Assembly: GCF_003479405.1 (NCBI RefSeq)
Contig: NZ_QUHB01000017.1
Span: forward strand, 8,835 to 34,062
Direction: 5' to 3'
Origin: Eubacterium sp. AF16-48
GTDB lineage: Bacteria; Bacillota; Clostridia; Lachnospirales; Lachnospiraceae
Length of the DNA: 25,228 nt
Shown: piece by piece, positions 22,831 through 25,228 of the stretch
How the letters are laid out: the number at the start of each line of letters is the position of its first letter
How positions within the stretch are numbered: the stretch's first letter is position 1
Notes under the pieces: model-generated
What the model was told of the DNA's origin: nothing
The model's input: the letters and a program-made list of their open reading frames with translations, nothing else
Database searches by the model: none
Position numbers and translations under genes: made by a program

Positions 22831-23918
22831 CTACTCGTCATTTTCCTGTTGTTGCAAATAAAACATTGTTTTCTGATTTTCAATCTCTGCTCTTAATTCT
22901 TCCTCTGTTGGTAAGTATAACTTATATTTTGATGCAAAAAGCTGTTCATTACCATGAAGAATAGAATACTTTGCAATATCCTCATCTGTATCAGAACAGA
23001 GTACAATTCCAATTGTAGGATTGTCTCCTTCACTACGTTTAAGTTCGTCATACATCCGAATATACATATCCATCTGACCTACATCCTGATGTGTAATTTT
23101 CTGCGTTTTCAAATCTATTAGTACAAAACATTTGAGAATATAGTTATAGAAAACAAGATCAATATAATAATCCTGCTTTTCTGTATGAATATGTTGCTGT
23201 CTTGCCACAAAAGCATACCCTTTCCCTAATTCCATCAAAAACTTCTGTAAATTTGACAAAATACTATTTTCTAAATCACTCTCAGTAAAATCTGTATTTA
23301 AAGCCATACCTAAAAATTCTGCAATAACCGGATTTTTATAAATTCTAACTTATCATTCTGATATTCCTTGGTTAGTTCATTCATTTCATTTTCTACAAGA
23401 TCCTTCTTTTGAGTCTGAAGCATACGGTAATAGTACTGTGAAGAAACATTACGTTGTAATGTTCTAACACTCCATGCTTGTTGAAGCGCTTCTTTCTCAT
23501 ACCATTCACGTGCCTTTTCATCTTTTACTTGTAATAAAATGCGATAATGTGTCCATGATAATATCGGTTGAGATTTTCCACTCGCTGAGTGGAAAATCTC
23601 TGGATAAGTTTTATAAAATGAATAAAAATTGTATAGATTTGTTTTTGTAAAACCTTTTCAATACTCTGTTGATAATTCCTGAGATAATTTCTTTATTATC
23701 TTTGTTCCATACTCTGCCCGCTTTTCACCATGCAATTCCTCACTGGCGATTCGATAGCCCATCATCCAATTTCTCTGCACAAGAGTCATATTAACTGCCT
23801 GATGTGCAGCTTTCTGTGAGGATTCAATAATCTGTCGCATGTCTTTTAATATATCATCTGTCTCAATAAAATTATCCATAATACTATTTTGACCAGTGTT
23901 TATTAGTTTATTCTCCAT
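22831..23918 (-). pseudogene. DUF1016 (YhcG-like) PDDEXK nuclease, two inactivating mutations
   Basis: The gene can be read across its full length of about 360 codons. The N-terminal DUF1016 part (23,918-23,661; MTLVQRNWMMGYRIASEELH, then KLSQELSTEY) ends at a TGA at 23,658-23,660 where relatives have Gly (EYGKGFTKTNLY); GGA to TGA is a single change. The middle part continues in the same frame (FYSFYKTYPEIFHSASGKSQ, SWTHYRILLQVKDE, SVRTLQRNVSSQYYYRM) until a lost A in an A-run at 23,333-23,337 breaks EFIKNPVIAEF. The last part (22,831-23,307) is intact and carries the nuclease core DYYIDLVFYN and VLIDLKTQKI. A good AAAGGAG site precedes the ATG at 23,918. The intact family is linked to recombination and defence. 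Confidence 0.88.
23570..23600. repeat. Perfect 14-bp inverted repeat inside the DUF1016 gene
   Basis: GAGATTTTCCACTC (23,570-23,583) and GAGTGGAAAATCTC (23,587-23,600) flank a three-base loop. It encodes the EIFHSASGKSQ segment. No T-run; may be chance or a protein-binding or recombination site. Confidence 0.6.
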
Positions 23919-24067
23919 ATGTATTATTCTCCTTTACCACTTCTTGATACTGATTTTTTTCTGCAATAGTGCCTTAACCATTTTATCTCTATCCTTTTTT
24001 TTGCTACAAAAGTAACTACACTTGTTTTCAATTCACATATTCCACTATCTTTCGGAATATCATATTG

Positions 24068-24742
24068 CTAATCCACCACAGTAGATTTTAATACTGTCCA
24101 TTCACTAAAAGCTTTTTCAAAAATCCTTTGCATTTCTTCTGTAGGTAAGCATACTTCAAATTGTGGAAGCATTTCATTTCCTGTTTTCTTGTCAAACTCT
24201 TTTATATTAGAATTTACAACTAAACATACAATGCCATTTTTGCGGATGCCATGTTCTATTTCTCGCAATTTATTAACAAAGGTTTCTTTTGAATCTACGT
24301 GTTCCAAAGATGATACCGCCATTACTAAATCATAATTTCTTTCTTTAATTTGATAATCATCAATCGATTTAACTATTCCACATATATTTGATGTAACACC
24401 ATATTCATCAGCATTAGCATAAAGTTTTTCGATAGCTAAATCCAGTATATCCACACAATCTATTTTACACAACCTATCATAATAATGTCGAGCAATACAT
24501 ATGCAATTTCTTCCTACTCCACAACCTAAATCCAAGACATTAATTTCTTCGTATTTATCAAACAGAGGTATCAAATCTACTACTGTTTTTATTGGTCTTA
24601 TTAGCCAACTACCCTCTTTATATAGTTCGGCATTAGAATATATTTCTATATGTGATTTTCTTTCGTTTTTACGTATTTCTTTTAATCTCATTTCTTCCAT
24701 TTTTCTTTTGTATCTTTTATTTTTACTCCACTGATTTATCAC
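24068..24742 (-). CDS. Class I SAM-dependent methyltransferase, probably cut short
   Basis: Up to 224 residues. The SAM site is INVLDLGCGVGRNCICIARH (motif I), with the acidic residue in KIDCVDILDLAIEKL and motif IV-like YDLVMAVSSLEHV. The substrate is unknown. The start is uncertain: a GTG at 24,742 has GGAG nine bases upstream, but its first residues (INQWSKNKRYK) are in frame with an upstream DUF1016 remnant, and family-like sequence begins near MRLKEIRKNERKSHIEIYSN (ATG at 24,691 or 24,700, poor sites). The 3' end is odd: after STVVD the stop TAG is followed in frame by QYDIPKDSGICELKTSVVTF, which looks like the normal methyltransferase C-terminus, so a nonsense mutation removes roughly 25 or more residues. 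Confidence 0.72.
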   Translation of the reverse strand: MINQWSKNKRYKRKMEEMRLKEIRKNERKSHIEIYSNAELYKEGSWLIRPIKTVVDLIPLFDKYEEINVLDLGCGVGRNCICIARHYYDRLCKIDCVDILDLAIEKLYANADEYGVTSNICGIVKSIDDYQIKERNYDLVMAVSSLEHVDSKETFVNKLREIEHGIRKNGIVCLVVNSNIKEFDKKTGNEMLPQFEVCLPTEEMQRIFEKAFSEWTVLKSTVVD

Positions 24743-24750
24743 TTTTTTGA

Positions 24751-24925
24751 TCTCCGTTATGAGTTGTTCTTTATTGGTAATATAATAAATATATTTTGAT
24801 GCAAAATATTACTTACTAATCCTTCTAAAGCATATTCCGCAACCACTGAATCTTTATCAGTGCAAAGAATAATACAAGTTGGCTTATTAGATTCTTCGTC
24901 ATTTACTATTTGCCAATAGCCCTAA
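24751..24925 (-). pseudogene. Second DUF1016 C-terminal remnant
   Basis: The minus strand encodes YWQIVNDEESNKPTCIILCT, then DKDSVVAEYALEGLVSN, and after a one-base frame change FASKYIYYITNKEQLITEI. This is the end of a DUF1016-type nuclease (compare LCSDTDEDIAKYSILHGNEQ and LFASKYKLYLPTEEEL in the neighbouring pseudogene). It has a shifted frame and no N-terminal part. Its final codons run without a stop into the methyltransferase frame. It is more diverged than a simple duplicate of the 22,831-23,918 gene. Confidence 0.65.
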
Positions 24926-25020
24926 TTTTCAGCCTATATTTCAAAATCTGGAGCTTATGACAAGCTTATAACTATAACGCACTACAATTTTGTTGTAAAT
25001 AAATCATAATATAAATATTC

Positions 25021-25228
25021 TTAATTTAATGTTCCTAATTTAATTTTACTATCTAATTCCCATAACGCAGTTTTATTACTATCATACCTAAGTCTTTTTA
25101 ATGCGGTATTGTAATCAACCCATTCATATTCCGTATGCTCTTGAGACAATTCCAAAATTGTTGTATCCATCCTAACAGCAAATGTATATTCAGGAATAAC
25201 CAAACAATTTTCACCCCATATTTTTCTT
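25021..25228 (-). CDS. Nudix hydrolase, C-terminal part (runs off the right edge)
   Basis: The frame is open from 25,228 to a TAA at 25,021. It reads KIWGENCLVIPEYTFAVRMD, then LSQEHTEYEWVDYNTALKRL and ALWELDSKIKLG. WGEN..VIPEY.FAV, EH.EY.WV and YDSN.TALWEL are typical of the second half of a Nudix pyrophosphatase. The Nudix box itself lies to the right of the window, so substrate and activity cannot be judged. The apparent ATG at 25,203 is internal. Confidence 0.75.
   Translation of the reverse strand, partial: RKIWGENCLVIPEYTFAVRMDTTILELSQEHTEYEWVDYNTALKRLRYDSNKTALWELDSKIKLGTLN

Noticed and set aside
1..25228. CRISPR arrays, tRNA and rRNA genes
   Set aside because: No regularly spaced repeats and no cloverleaf or rRNA-like segments were seen.

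Overview
The window looks like a low-GC Gram-positive chromosome, most likely a gut Clostridia of the Lachnospiraceae type. Signs are strong AGGAGG ribosome binding sites, a T-box leader, a DUF3878-like gene, CstA and CutC. A Tn916-family integrative conjugative element (ICE) enters from the left edge. Species cannot be fixed from the sequence. All identifications come from reading motifs and remembered family signatures; no search was run.

Region 1 (1 to about 7,180) is the terminal part of the ICE, transcribed leftward. Reading in the direction of transcription it holds: integrase arm-type repeats near the end; a large sortase-anchored surface protein (thioester domain, SpaA-like and VaFE repeats, SPKTG anchor); two DUF961 genes (Orf23- and Orf22-like); a metallo-beta-lactamase-fold gene with its own promoter and terminator; an FtsK/TcpA-type coupling ATPase (Orf21-like); an oriT hairpin; and the start of the Orf20/MobT relaxase. 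The plan is that of Tn916, with the hydrolase as an inserted cassette.

Region 2 (about 7,180 to 12,220) is a mosaic. Next to the ICE end are a collapsed Fic-like gene and an ATPase that has lost its Walker A half. A very AT-rich plus-strand operon follows: a DUF4358 membrane protein, an MBOAT O-acyltransferase and a DHHW/AlgJ-like partner. Together these probably add acyl groups to a cell-surface polymer. The operon abuts a truncated ATPase on one side and a truncated Ig-like (BIG2) gene on the other, so it appears to have been dropped in with loss of flanking DNA.

Region 3 (about 12,220 to 22,140) is a more ordinary chromosomal stretch, all on the minus strand. It carries a DUF3878-like gene with a secreted SH3-like protein, then a unit of an amidase-derived wall-binding protein, a gamma-carbonic-anhydrase-like protein, a small membrane protein and a Nudix hydrolase. 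Next come a dITP/XTP pyrophosphatase with helicase and Fic remnants behind it, a DUF4258/YgiT toxin-antitoxin-like pair, a packed cluster of tiny ORFs, cstA under a T-box leader, and cutC.

Region 4 (22,140 to 25,228) holds a possible small RNA, a DUF1016 (YhcG-like) PDDEXK nuclease killed by one stop codon and one frameshift, a methyltransferase, a second DUF1016 remnant, and the 3' part of another Nudix gene. Much of the window is decaying or recombined accessory DNA. The best candidates for new biology are the acyltransferase island, the T-box on cstA, the self-contained hydrolase cassette inside the ICE operon, and the tiny-ORF cluster.
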